The translations under genes and the position numbers were made by a program. Of a stretch of 64,000 nt of DNA, positions 1 to 12,179 are shown piece after piece. The stretch comes from Ecdyonurus torrentis (lineage: Eukaryota > Arthropoda > Insecta > Ephemeroptera > Heptageniidae), in assembly GCA_949318235.1 (NCBI GenBank), contig OX439129.1, positions 31,334,243 to 31,398,242 on the forward strand, written 5' to 3'. The notes beneath the pieces were generated by a model that worked only from the letters and a program-made list of their open reading frames with translations, had not been told where the DNA came from and did no database searches. Position 1 is the first letter of the stretch. Every line of letters begins with the position of its first letter.

Positions 1-290
1 AATACAATTAGTTTTACGTAGTATATGAATTATTGCCAATATATATTTATTAAAATATATTATTTATACTCATAAAGGTGTACTATTAATTTATGGAGTT
101 CTATTTTATAAATTAATATGAAAATATCTCTTTGATCGTGTATTAAATGACATAGAAAGACATGTTATTGCGCAGTTAATTCTTCGTTTAGAGAAAGATT
201 ATAATATTAAGTGACAAGAACGACGAGTATACACTACTTTTATATAAAACACTATTTCATCCCTCAGTTCTCGACATGTTTAGTATTAAC
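1..290. other. AT-rich sequence without recognised feature
   Basis: No open frame, repeat structure or RNA-like segment is visible before the first MITE. Confidence 0.5.
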
Positions 291-294
291 TTAA

Positions 295-683
295 AGCCCT
301 TGTCAACTTACTTTTTTTATCATTTAGAATACTAGATTGATAATTACCATACCTTATCATCCATGAATTAGAAACCAACACGTTGATTTTGTATTTATTT
401 TCATTTATTTTCTTTTTGACGTTTATTTCACGCATCTGACGTCACAATTTACCACCGCCAATTAGTCACCGCTCTGGTCACGTGATAAATTTAAGCCCCT
501 CCCTCAAGTTCTTTATCCCTTTCACGGCCCCATTGGTACATTGTGACGTCAGATGCGTGAAGTAACCATTTAAATGAAAATAAATACAAAATTAACGTGT
601 TGGTTTCTAATTCATAGATAATAAAGTTTGGTAATTATCAATCTAGTATTCTAAATGATAAAAAAGGTAAGTTGACAAGGGCT
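295..683. mobile_element. TTAA-flanked MITE, family A (389 bp)
   Basis: The two ends are long inverted repeats: the left arm (295 to about 448, beginning AGCCCTTGTCAACTTAC) is the reverse complement of the right arm (about 540-683), with small differences. The element is bounded on both sides by TTAA (291-294 and 684-687), which is the target-site duplication of piggyBac-type transposases. It has no coding capacity, so it would be a non-autonomous miniature element. Each arm carries a perfect TGACGTCA octamer (437-444 and 544-551). The core between the arms is GC-richer than its surroundings. A diverged relative of the right half is at about 34800-34992. The boundaries are seen; the piggyBac assignment rests on the TTAA duplication only. 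Confidence 0.8.
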
Positions 684-2423
684 TTAAAATATCAATGTTA
701 AAAAAAAATAATAAATAAAAAATAAATAAAATAAAAAAATGCTTGCATAAAATATTGAAAGCATGATATTTCGTATTTACCACTCACATTGTGCATTATT
801 TTTAGTGTCTAACCCTAACTATAAGTCTATCATTTATCAATGTTTTAATTTTTAAACAAGAAACTGCTGATGTTCAGGCTCTGTCACAGAAAATTATATA
901 TTTTGCCTTAATTCTAAGGCAATAGAGTAAAATTTTATATAACAGAGTGTGTACAATGTTTTGTATATTATGATTGTAGAAGATATAAATATGAATAAAC
1001 ATACTTTGAATTTAATGCTACCTCAACATATCAAGTAATCTTAAACATAAATGTTATGCATTCATCATAAAATTCATGTTTTAATCTATACGTATACTAA
1101 ATACATAAAATATCCACAGAACTCTCAAAATAATTAGACAGATTTTCAAAGTAAAAAAACAAAATCCATGCATGTCAAGAGCTTACACAATTGTGAAAGG
1201 TATTACATAAAAGTACCAAAATGGGAACTAATTAATTATTATATATATCTATTGAAAGAGTAAGATATAATATTTTGAGCATTTTATAATCGATAGTTTA
1301 TTAAATAATCGATATTAAATAAATCGAATACCATATAAATAAATATTTATTCATTCTATATATATATATATATATATATACATCGAAGTAATGTAAAATA
1401 TCGATTATATTTAAATAATATGTTATCTCACGTGAATCAGGCTACAGATTTAGAGAGAAGGGTTCAATCTCTAACAACAAAGCACTAAATCCCTATGCCA
1501 TGAGTACACAGTAAAGCGTAAAGCCACATTATTCTACTATTCTCTCTCTCTCTCTCTATATATATATGTGTGTGTGTACGTATAATGTCAATGACTAAAA
1601 CATAGTCACTGTTAGAATGCCAAACAATCAAAGGACAAAGAAAAAAAATATAGGGAAAAAGAGAACGAGAGAGAAATCAGCCTCTTTTGTGTGCTATAAA
1701 GTTATAAATTTTAACGAGTACCCCACAATATATAAGAAAGTAAATCTTATATTATGCCCTAAAGTGAGTCCCTGATTTTTTTTCTTCTCAATATAGATTT
1801 TGAAAGAAAAAAAAATCTATTTCGTTTTACTTCATTAAAGTTACTTGAAAATAGTATTTTAGGCATATAAAACTTATTTTTCAATTTCTATAATATATAG
1901 GTACTAAAAATAGGCAATTTTTAGTTAAATGGCACAATAAAATATAAAAGCTTAATTCAGCTTCCTTATTGCTTGTTTTTCTTAATCAGATTCAGTGTTA
2001 CGTTTTAATAAAAACAGCAACTTTATGTAGATTAACAAAATAATAGTACTAATAGTATTACCTTTTTAACTAATTTTAAGTAAAACTGTTCTTATTCTGT
2101 AGAAAAATAATTTTACAAAAAAAAACTAATTTTCTTGTTTAAATTTAATTAAACTACTGTTTGAGAGTTTTATGGCACAAAAAATAATAGCTAGTAATTC
2201 TGGCTACACTAAAAGCACTTAAAATAATTATTATTTTGATTCCCATATTATTTTATGGGAATTTGATTGTATTTATAAGATTATTTAAATATTTTACGTA
2301 GAAAAATAACGATTATTTTGAACATAACCCTTAAAATGAAAGCAAAATTCAGAGTGTGTGGCAATATTGAGGTGTTATATTATTATAATTGTACCGTATA
2401 ATTTTATAGAGATTATCTCAATC
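684..2423. other. AT-rich non-coding stretch
   Basis: Contains short AT microsatellite (about 1357-1381) and a compound CT/AT/GT tract (about 1541-1577), with no coding signal. A small GC-richer patch near 1430-1530 includes a GGTTCAATC string that might be a decayed tRNA-SINE B box, but no A box supports it. Confidence 0.5.
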
Positions 2424-2760
2424 CTTCACACATGTCTGAACCAGTTCCCGTTGGATCATTGAAGTTAAGCAATATCGAGCGTTGTCAATACTTGGATGGG
2501 TAAAACCGTACAAGGGCTGGCGGCATGGCTGTGCTGGCAATTTGACCACTGCTTGATAGCTTTGGATTTTCCGAGAGTCAATAGTGCGGATCTCGCAGAT
2601 CTGGTAGTCGAGCCCAGAAGAGTGTGACAACAGGTTGATCCTGAGTTCTGGTAAAACTTAGATCATACATTAAAACCCATACATAAAAGGTTTAAACCTG
2701 GCCTATACCGAAAGGTATTATGGTGTCATGATTCTTACCTGCTTTTTTTTTATTTCAACC
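2424..2760 (+). mobile_element. 5S rRNA-derived SINE (SINE3-like)
   Basis: The head (about 2424-2530) is a diverged 5S rRNA: a box-A-like internal promoter element GAAGTTAAGCAAT at 2461-2473 is followed 17 bases later by the box-C-like element ACTTGGATGGGTAAAACC (2490-2507), in the order and spacing of the 5S gene's internal control region. Upstream, CCCGTTGGATCATTGAAG resembles the 5S segment just before box A. The 3' side continues into a non-5S, GC-richer tail (about 2530-2730) of the kind carried by SINEs, ending in T-rich DNA. A real 5S gene would be about 120 bp with a T-run terminator, which is not seen here. An internal RNA polymerase III promoter is what makes such elements mobile, using a LINE's enzymes. 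The right boundary is uncertain. Confidence 0.75.
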
Positions 2761-3451
2761 CCAAAGTTTTTATGGTACGCTATTTTAACACTCATTTTAA
2801 TAACATAATTCTGAGCTGTTCCCAGTGCTCATTCTGTAATTTGACAGTTGTGAATGACAATGACAAATGAATAACTCAATGTATATAATAACTCATAAGC
2901 TTCATATATCTATACTTGTATTTTAGAGGATTATACTTATTAGTAATGCCAAAATATAAATCTTTAATATAAATCAGTATTTCACATACATTCTAATACT
3001 ATGTATACTATAATGAATCTCTTTGGAACAATATTTTTTCTCCTCATTATATATATAGAAGAGATTTTATATTTTTAACCTCACGTTTCTTGTATTTTTA
3101 CTATGAAACATTTTGTTGTAAAAAAATTGTTTTTTACTTACAAGTACAGTAAATTCATTGCACGTTTATACCATATACTTGTGATGTAAATGTCTATACG
3201 TGCTTTATAAATTCAAAATCTTTCCTGTTGTTTCATACATAACAAAATATTATTCTCATATTGAAAAAAAAAAATTCTTTATTTCTATCTCCAAAAAAAA
3301 AAAGAAGTTATTTTATGTTCTAAATCATGAATTTAATAACAATTCATAAACAATGGTGTAAAAGAAAAAAATATATATATTTTAAAAGACTGATTTAAAA
3401 AATTTCAACGTTATAAAGCTTGGGTTACTTCAAATAAAAAAGCAGTATTTT
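2761..3451. other. AT-rich non-coding stretch
   Basis: Poly(A) runs and low-complexity DNA only. No coding or RNA feature is visible. Confidence 0.5.
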
Positions 3452-3467
3452 TCTCTGTCTCTCTCTG

Positions 3468-3524
<57 letters not shown>
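3452..3524. repeat. Compound (CT)n/(AT)n microsatellite
   Basis: Interrupted TCTCTG/CT repeat passing into an AT repeat, directly abutting the left arm of the large inverted repeat. Confidence 0.9.
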
Positions 3525-3525
<1 letters not shown>

Positions 3526-4541
3526 AACTATTTCATACGTATATGATCAAAAAGGTATCTTCATGTCACAGATTTGCTTCAAAATAAATTATGATGTAAC
3601 TACACATCTGAAACTTTGTTGTACCAAATATTTCTGTTCCCCGATGAAAACTGTAATTTTGGGAGCAATTTGAACAGAGGGACCTCCGAATCGTTAATTT
3701 TTTTCATTCATTTTTTGCCACTTTCAAACTGCAATATCTTTTTGTTTTATAATGTCAGGTAAAGTTTGTAATTTTTTACTCAAAGTAAACTGTCATGAGA
3801 TACGATTTCAGTAATTTTCAAAAAAATATATTATACAGGGTGTCCGCGAAAAAATCAGCAAAATGCTAAAATCGCTCGATTTTGACGAAATTAAAATTGC
3901 TTATTTTTATAAAATAAATTTTAAATTTCCCAAAATATGCACTCTTACAATTAGTTGAGTGTATTTAAGTACCATTTACTCTAAAAAAAAATTTTTTTTG
4001 CTGTTCATGAATACGAGTAGGGATTTGCTGAAAATGGGTCTGTGGTCAAAAAAGGGTCACTTTGACCTCTAAACTCTCGATGCACACTACGGATATTTTT
4101 GATCTGATGGTGGGATATATTAGTGCAGATAGTCTATTTTTTGGGACATATCAGAAAGTTACAAGTATAGAGCTCTATCTTAGTTATTCAGCGCAGAGAA
4201 GTTTACGACGTTTTCCGTGTCCCCGCTGTACTACAGCAGCAACGAGAGGAGCATTATAAATTATATTTAGTCGGTTTTAAGTTACAAACTTATCTCGTAA
4301 CTTTGTAAAACAATGCTTGTTACCGGTGGTGACATATATCCAATCAGAAAAGCGCGGGAAAATGGCCGGGAACATTTAAATGTCCATCTTTTAAGTGGAT
4401 GTAAAAAAAAAAATATTGCGGTACCATCGAGAAATTAAAATGACGCATATAAGCCACACTTAATGCGTGTTTTAAGCTATTAGAAACCATAAATTAAATT
4501 AGAAATAAAAAAATAAGTAATATATAGTAAAAATATTAATA

Positions 4542-4576
<35 letters not shown>

Positions 4577-4680
4577 GGAAAAATGCCGCGTCTACATACG
4601 CGTGGATGAAAATCCCTATTTAGAACTAGCATTTCAAAACAGTTCTGAGCGTTCATTTTTTTATATTTATTATTTATTTA
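3513..4680 (+). repeat. Left arm of a large inverted repeat
   Basis: This segment reappears in reverse complement at about 5745-6900 with only scattered differences (I saw single-base changes near 3573, 4354 and 4443, and length changes in homopolymers). A 65-codon frame at 4062-4259 is repeated exactly on the other strand in the other arm; I take it as a by-product of the duplication, not a gene. Inside the arm, CAGGGTGTCCGCGAAAAAA begins at 3836, flanked by TATA, and looks like a DNA-transposon terminus. The arm also carries an interrupted palindrome GGGTCACTTTGACCT (4054-4068) and a poly(A) run near 4545-4575. Confidence 0.9.
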
Positions 4681-5261
4681 TTTTATTTATTTATTTAATA
4701 AAAAATAAGAAATTTGTGTAACGCATTTTAGACACATGCAATTTACAATACAAATTACTATAAAGTATTTAATATTAAATAATAATTAAGATCCATGGTT
4801 TATCAGATGTTTTTGAACATAAATATTTATGCACGTAATTAAAAAATAACAACGATTATGCTCTTTGATATCATATTTTCGTATACATACAGTATACAAA
4901 AAAAAAATCTTCCCGATTGTCAGACAATAGTTTTCACGCATTTTACGTGACTGGAACTTAGTATTATGTAAAAATAGTTCAATTTTCTTACTAAAAATAA
5001 TATACATTGTTTACGGTCAATCAAAAATAATAAATATATAGACAATATTTATACACAAAATTAATGCTTCATCTAGAATTTAAAAAATAAAAAAATAAAA
5101 AGCTGGTTTAAAAGGCGCATATAGACGGCTTTTCAGTCAAAATTAAGCATATTTGCGGAAATATATTATTACAGCTTCTAAATAATATTTTTTTTTCTAT
5201 CAAACCTCTAGACATGGTACAACTTATACTAGTTATTTACATATTTACATTGCATTTATAA
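4681..5261. other. Spacer of the inverted repeat, AT-rich
   Basis: Unique AT-rich DNA between the arms, with TTTA-type repeats at its left edge and no coding feature. Confidence 0.5.
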
Positions 5262-5530
5262 TGAATTTACACTCCCGAGACTTCCGAAACCCTATCATAA
5301 AATTCGCGGGTTCTTCCATGGCGGGTCGGCCATGGCCTGGCAAATTCTTCCCGGCATTCACCTTTACATACCGAGGAAACCATGGAAACCTCGAGCAGGA
5401 AGTCGGTAGAGGAATACCCTGAGATATCCCTTCCACCTCCCGAATGCACTGTGTATTTCCGGTGGACAAAGCTTATTGATAAACTTTGCCTCTGCCGCGA
5501 ATCGAACCTGTGACCTCTCACTAAACATGA
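5262..5530 (-). mobile_element. tRNA-derived SINE, 5'-degraded, minus strand
   Basis: Read on the minus strand, a B-box-type RNA polymerase III promoter element GGTTCGATTCG lies at 5498-5508, preceded by GTCACA as in many tRNA-SINE heads. No convincing A box is left upstream. The body downstream is markedly GC-richer than the surroundings and contains GGTGAATGCCGGG (minus strand, 5350-5362), which also occurs in the SINE at about 31850-32105 at nearly the same distance from the B box (about 136 versus 130 bp). It sits in the spacer of the large inverted repeat, so only one copy is present. Overlapping short minus-strand open frames here are a consequence of the GC-rich SINE body, not genes. 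Confidence 0.65.
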
Positions 5531-5744
5531 ACTAAATATTATACTGTATAATATTGCAATGACAGAAAACAATCTTAAAAAAAAAAAAACTTGCGAGTGG
5601 AAGGTAAATTAAAGAAAATATAGATTATTAATTTCTTTTCCGTGTAATATCACTACATTATTGCTGTTTACTTGTAAAACAACTTTTTTTAACTTCAAAA
5701 ATGTCACTAGCTTGTGTCTTATACGCGTAAATTAAATGTCTTAT
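5531..5744. other. Spacer of the inverted repeat, right part
   Basis: AT-rich sequence with no recognised feature. Confidence 0.4.
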
Positions 5745-6889
5745 TTTATATAATGAATAAATATAAAATATAAATGCTCAGAACTGTTTTGAAATGCTAG
5801 TTCTAAATAGGGATTTTCATCCACGCGTATGTAGACGCGGCATTTTTCCGTTTTTTTTTTTTTTTTTTTTTTTTTTATTATTAATATTTTTACTATATAT
5901 TACTTTTTTTTTTTTTCTAATTTAATTTATGGTTTCTAATAGCTTAAAACACGCATTAAGTGTGGCTTATATGCTTCATTTTAATTTCTCGATGGTACCG
6001 CAATAATTTTTTTTTACATCCACTTAAAAGATGGACATTTAAATGTTCCCGGCCATTTTCCTGCGCTTTTCTGATTGGATATATGTCACCACCGGTAACA
6101 AGCATTGTTTTACGAAGTTACGAGATAAGTTTGTAACTTAAAACCGACTAAATATAATTTATAATGCTCCTCTCGTTGCTGCTGTAGTACAGCGGGGACA
6201 CGGAAAACGTCGTAAACTTCTCTGCGCTGAATAACTAAGATAGAGCTCTATACTTGTAACTTTCTGATATGTCCCAAAAAATAGACTATCTGCACTAATA
6301 TATCCCACCATCAGATCAAAAATATCCGTAGTGTGCATCGAGAGTTTAGAGGTCAAAGTGACCCTTTTTTGACCACAGACCCATTTTCAGCAAATCCCTA
6401 CTCGTATTCATGAACAGCAAAAAAATTTTTTTTTAGAGTAAATGGTACTTAAATACACTCAACTAATTGTAAGAGTGCATATTTTGGGAAATTTAAAATT
6501 TATTTTATAAAAATAAGCAATTTTAATTTCGTCAAAATCGAGCGATTTTAGCATTTTGCTGATTTTTTCGCGGACACCCTGTATAATATATTTTTTTGAA
6601 AATTACTGAAATCGTATCTCATGACAGTTTACTTTGAGTAAAAAATTACAAACTTTACCTGACATTATAAAACAAAAAGATATTGCAGTTTGAAAGTGGC
6701 AAAAAATGAATGAAAAAAATTAACGATTCGGAGGTCCCTCTGTTCAAATTGCTCCCAAAATTACAGTTTTCATCGGGGAACAGAAATATTTGGTACAACA
6801 AAGTTTCAGATGTGTAGTTACATCATAATTTATTTTGAAGCATATCTGTGACATGAAGATACCTTTTTGATCATATACGTATGAAATAG

Positions 6890-6900
<11 letters not shown>
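5745..6900 (-). repeat. Right arm of a large inverted repeat
   Basis: Near-identical reverse complement of about 3513-4680. It ends in GGACACCCTG at 6581, followed by TATA, mirroring the CAGGGTG terminus at 3836. Outside this arm an AT microsatellite begins at once. Confidence 0.9.

Positions 6901-6954
<54 letters not shown>
6893..6954. repeat. (AT)n microsatellite, about 62 bp
   Basis: Uninterrupted AT dinucleotide repeat bounding the right arm of the large inverted repeat. Confidence 0.95.
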
Positions 6955-6956
<2 letters not shown>

Positions 6957-8014
6957 CTCTTTCTCTGTAGCACGCTCTAATTTCAAAGAAAAGTTGGCAA
7001 TGATATTTAAACTTTGAAAAATAAGTTTTTATTGCATGCATAAGCCTATGAGATTTTATAATTTTTCGATTGTTCTTAAAAAGTCACTTAATCAAGAACT
7101 AACATTTAAAATGGGTGATATTGCAAACTAAAGTTTTTTTGGTTTTTATTCAACGTTGCTTTATGTGAAAGTAAAGTAAATAAATTATTTGATTTTTTGG
7201 AAATAATTTCTTATTTATTTCTTTTTATGCTAAAAGTATGTTTATATATGTGCTACATGGCTGTGTTTTGCTGTGTTTTTCCATAAACCTTTGTTTTTAT
7301 GCCTAACTCGTGTAGAAAACTAATATTTAAGGCTTCAAATGTAATTTCATGCGCTTAACGACAAAGTGTTGTGATATATTCGTTCAATACAAATATAATG
7401 AAAAATACAAATACCTTTTCTTTGAGATTGGGAACACAATTCTAAACTGTCAAAAACATAAACTAAAATTATTATAAATTAAAATACTTCCTCCAAATTT
7501 CATTAAATTATTAATTTATACCTTACACTTAATTCAATTAAACTTTTATTAATGATAAATAATAATTATTTAATAAATTAAATTTCATTAAATTATAATT
7601 ATATAATAAATTGAATATAATTCTAATCTTATAAAACTGTTATTTGATATAATAATTATTAATAAAAGCAATTTTACTTTCTCATACTCTATATCTTAAA
7701 ATTTCATTATATATAGTAAACTAAATAGAATATACATACGTATTATTTACATATTATATAGCTTACAAAGATAACGTAAATAAACGGATTATTCTATTTT
7801 ATCATCGTAAGAGATTTCCAATTTCATTACTATGACTATACGAAATGTTTGACACCTTTTGGTGTCTCTTGTTTTATTCATAGCACGATTTTATTTATAT
7901 ATATAAGGGCTGAAACGTTGGACATTCTGTGACGAGGGTTTTCCTTTTCTATATGCAACCCCTATATCACTATAGCTTATATATATAATAATATATCGTA
8001 TATACATATACATA

Positions 8015-8114
<100 letters not shown>

Positions 8115-8849
8115 ATATACTCATCCCTTAAGGCAAAAGCAAATGTGTATATTTTGAGTGCAGTATCCTCGTTATCTTTTCCTCATGATATCAGCTTTAT
8201 TATCCGTCTGTGTGGCGGGTTTGCCTTTAGCAAGATAAATTACTTTACATTACAATTTGTGTATATGTAAACAAATAATAATGGTTATTTTTACTTAATA
8301 TCTCTATCTTTATACACACATGTATTTGATATGTAATATACAAAATGATGGTAATGTGTTATATCAAATAGATTTATAGTTAAATAAGAAAACTATTGTA
8401 TAAATATAAAGTTTGAATTTCAAATATATTATTATCTTTTTACATTCATATATAACTGTATATTTATACAGTATTAAGCAAATACTCATATTATTTAAAT
8501 TTTACGATAATTTTCAATATGCTGTTTTTATATTATTAATAATTGAACTTACGTTAGTGCGCCCTTATTCCTCTAAAAATTAACAACCCCTATAAAAAAT
8601 TGTTACTGCATTTGCATTTTTTTTTCTTCTAGAATACGGAGATATAAGGATTGTAAACATCATTACTGTAATTCTGTAGGGAGGAGGGAGTGGGTGGTGG
8701 AATATTCAGTGTTTGGAACGTTGTTGTTATTTGATACGTATATTTTTAAATTTCAAGCTACTTCAAACAATTCTTTCTTTGAGGTGCTCAAAATCGTTAC
8801 AATGTTACGATGGTATCTTTATATATAATATACTTATAATAAAATCTAC

Positions 8850-8852
<3 letters not shown>

Positions 8853-8918
<66 letters not shown>
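8853..8918. repeat. (AT)n microsatellite
   Basis: Pure TA repeat of about 66 bp. Confidence 0.95.
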
Positions 8919-8924
<6 letters not shown>

Positions 8925-9336
8925 ATCAGATTGATTAAATATTATTCAATATAACAACTAAATGCCTGAAATATAAACTAATCAAAATAATTTCATAATT
9001 TTAGGGTTTCAAAATGATGTTACACCTAAAGGTTGTTTTGGAAACTAATGTTCATTACTTGTCCTCACACATTTATGTTTACTACTCATACTAAAATAAA
9101 AATTGAATTCTGAATTTCAAAGTATAAATATTTAACCCTATTTAAATTAAGATTTCAACTTAAAATGTTATATAAAAATGATTAAAATAAAATATACATT
9201 TATGTGCAATATTTGAAAAGCTTTGTAAATCAAACATTATTAAATAATGTTATACCTTGCTGCCTTAGATTTCATAAATAATGTTAGTGAAAAAAAGTGC
9301 ACTTCACATTATTTACGCTGTAAAAAGAGAAAGGGG

Positions 9337-9339
<3 letters not shown>

Positions 9340-9379
<40 letters not shown>
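9340..9379. repeat. (GA)n microsatellite
   Basis: Pure GA repeat of about 40 bp on the + strand. Confidence 0.95.
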
Positions 9380-9380
<1 letters not shown>

Positions 9381-9783
9381 GAGGCTTACGTAACCACGAT
9401 AACAATGAACGACGGCCATCAAACAATTTTATTTTACACAATAACTACTTCGAATTTGTATCTTTTATTAAGCCTCAATTCTAAGTGCGTATATACAATA
9501 AAATAAACTCTATGTAATGGAACATAAATGACTTTTTGTCTTACTATCGTCATTAAACGTAATGTCTCTGAAATCTTCCATGACTTCTAATACAAAAAAA
9601 AATATTTGAAATTTCCTCTTTTTTTTATCATTGTATAGAAATTGAGTTAACGTACGTTGAACATTTCAATAATCATCTGTTGATTCAGTGACTGTAAAAA
9701 TTACAAAGCATAACGTATATATACGTAGATTTTTTTAATGTACTGTACATGAACTTTATTGTTCAAATCCATATTATGATAAA

Positions 9784-9786
<3 letters not shown>

Positions 9787-9816
<30 letters not shown>
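9787..9816. repeat. Poly(A) run
   Basis: Uninterrupted run of about 30 A residues. Confidence 0.9.
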
Positions 9817-9818
<2 letters not shown>

Positions 9819-9856
9819 AAAAGGAAAATTAAAACGTAAAAACCTATATGGACAAG

Positions 9857-9997
<141 letters not shown>

Positions 9998-11758
9998 CTC
10001 TTTGTTATTATTCAGATTTAAAAGAGAGCGAGAAAGGTTCTGATTATATATCGGGTATTTTTCTCAGTTTCAATAAAAAAACATGTTTGTAAAGAGTTGC
10101 AGTCTGAATGTTTTACGTATATTGGTATCAATGTAAAAGAAACAAAATGAAAACTGATAAAATTGAGATTTTTTTTTTATCTTTAATATTCCGAACTAAC
10201 ATACTATTTATGAAAAATAAAACTTAAGAGAAACTCTGTAATATATTCTTATAAAACAATAAACATCATTTTGTATAATAACTACAACATGAAATCTTTT
10301 TTTTTTTGTAATTTTTTCTCCAACAATCATAATGCAATACAAGGTATCAGCTAAGATTATTGTTTTCAAGAAAAAAATTGAAAATGGTAACATTTATTTA
10401 CATTGATTGGCCATTATTAGCGTATTTTTATGTTTTGTGTGGGTTAGGTGTGATGTAAAAGTGGACTAGACATGTTGTATTCAAGCTAACATCGTTCGGT
10501 CAGTTTTTTTTTTTTTTATATACGTTTTTGATTAAAGAGGATTATTAATATTGAAATTATTTTACATTATTTATTTAAACACTTGGGTGAAAAATCTCTT
10601 ATAACTCATGAACACAACATCATGTTTACAAGTAAAATATATTAACAAAGTTCTTTAATCATGCAATATACAAAGTACAAGCACAGTTGATTTAAGTTTT
10701 ATGTGTAGAGCAGATTAAAGTTTATGCTTTTTAATTACTCTCCAAACGATAATGAATTATTTGAAGTTTGTTTTACCTTAGACAAAATACAAAATTATCT
10801 AAACATTATTATTATTTTAAATTTAATATAATATTTTTTTGTTTGTTAGATTTTCAAAAATATATACTTATGAATTTTTATAAAGTATATTATTAAGTAT
10901 GTTATTCTTTAGGTTTAATTTATATTTTATTCAATTAAATATATATTAAGTATAATGTACATTTTTTTAACTATCTAATTAAGTATCATGCAATATTAAC
11001 CCTGAATGTTATTTTCATAAAGAATAAAAATAACAGAACAAAGGGTTGATAGTAAATGAAAAGTATAAACATTATTAGTTTCTTCCATTAAAGTAAAAGG
11101 CATAAAACTTATTTTTACAAGGACTTAAAGCATAATGTATTCTTTTGTAGAAGTGTTTTTCTACATTTTATGTTTACTTTTTTTTCTCTCTCTTTTTTTT
11201 ATTCTTTCTTTGTTTCTCTTCCTATTTTAGGTCATTCTTGAGTAGTGTTTTCTGCAACCCTCTCTCTATGTCAAGCCAAGCTGTCGACTATACAAAATCT
11301 AATTTTGTATACTCTCACTCTCTTTCTCTCTGTCTCTACAAAAAAAAATCGTTCCGTGACCAACATCTTTTGAGCTTAAAACAATCTTTAGAAACTATTT
11401 TAATCATTTTAAAACTATTTTTCCGACTCATAAAATAATATAGCATAAATAGATTAAATAAAATAAAATTTTAAATAAATTAACAAACCTCAATATGCAA
11501 ATTTGTGGTACAATTATTAACTCTTGGATGAACTTTTAGTATATCGTAATAATTGTAAAACTACCCAAGTAAAAAATAATAATAATAATAATAAATTTTA
11601 AAGTTCTAAAAGGGACTGCTTCATACATAATTAAATTCACGTTTGTAAGATGATCGTTAGTTCTAATATGTGAGCTATGTCAATGTTGTGTAAAGGGTGA
11701 CTTTTTATTTTGTGTTTAAAGAGTTGTATAACATTCAGAATACTTAGACGGGTAATAT

Positions 11759-11764
<6 letters not shown>

Positions 11765-11831
<67 letters not shown>
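11765..11831. repeat. (AT)n microsatellite
   Basis: Pure AT repeat of about 67 bp. Confidence 0.95.
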
Positions 11832-11835
<4 letters not shown>

Positions 11836-12112
11836 TAACGCTAGCAATTTAGGTGTCTGTGTTTGGCATTGGGATTACAGAACAAAGCTAGCGTGTAGTT
11901 TGCCACTGTGATTGTTAGTGGACGTATGACGTAGATACTAACAAACAAACGGAAAAAAAATGTCAATTGTACACACAAGGTCAGCCAACAGTGCTACAAT
12001 TTCGCCAAACTAAAACTTACGCTCAAACTTTTTTTCTACTTTCCGCAATATTATTCTATATTGACCATCATGAAATAAAATTCAGTACCTTTTTTTTTTT
12101 ATCTTAATCTCA

Positions 12113-12118
<6 letters not shown>

Positions 12119-12176
<58 letters not shown>
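12119..12176. repeat. (CT)n microsatellite
   Basis: Pure CT repeat of about 58 bp on the + strand. Confidence 0.95.

Positions 12177-12179
<3 letters not shown>

Noticed and set aside
2418..2630. 70-codon minus-strand open frame
   Set aside because: It lies across the 5S-derived SINE on the opposite strand and reads non-coding SINE DNA.
5245..5572. Two overlapping minus-strand frames of 74 and 101 codons
   Set aside because: They overlap each other in different frames within a tRNA-derived SINE; the GC-rich body simply has few stops.
4062..6356. Identical 65-codon open frames at 4062-4259 (+) and 6159-6356 (-)
   Set aside because: They are one sequence seen twice because of the inverted repeat. 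There is no recognisable domain and the frame is not supported by a second line of evidence.
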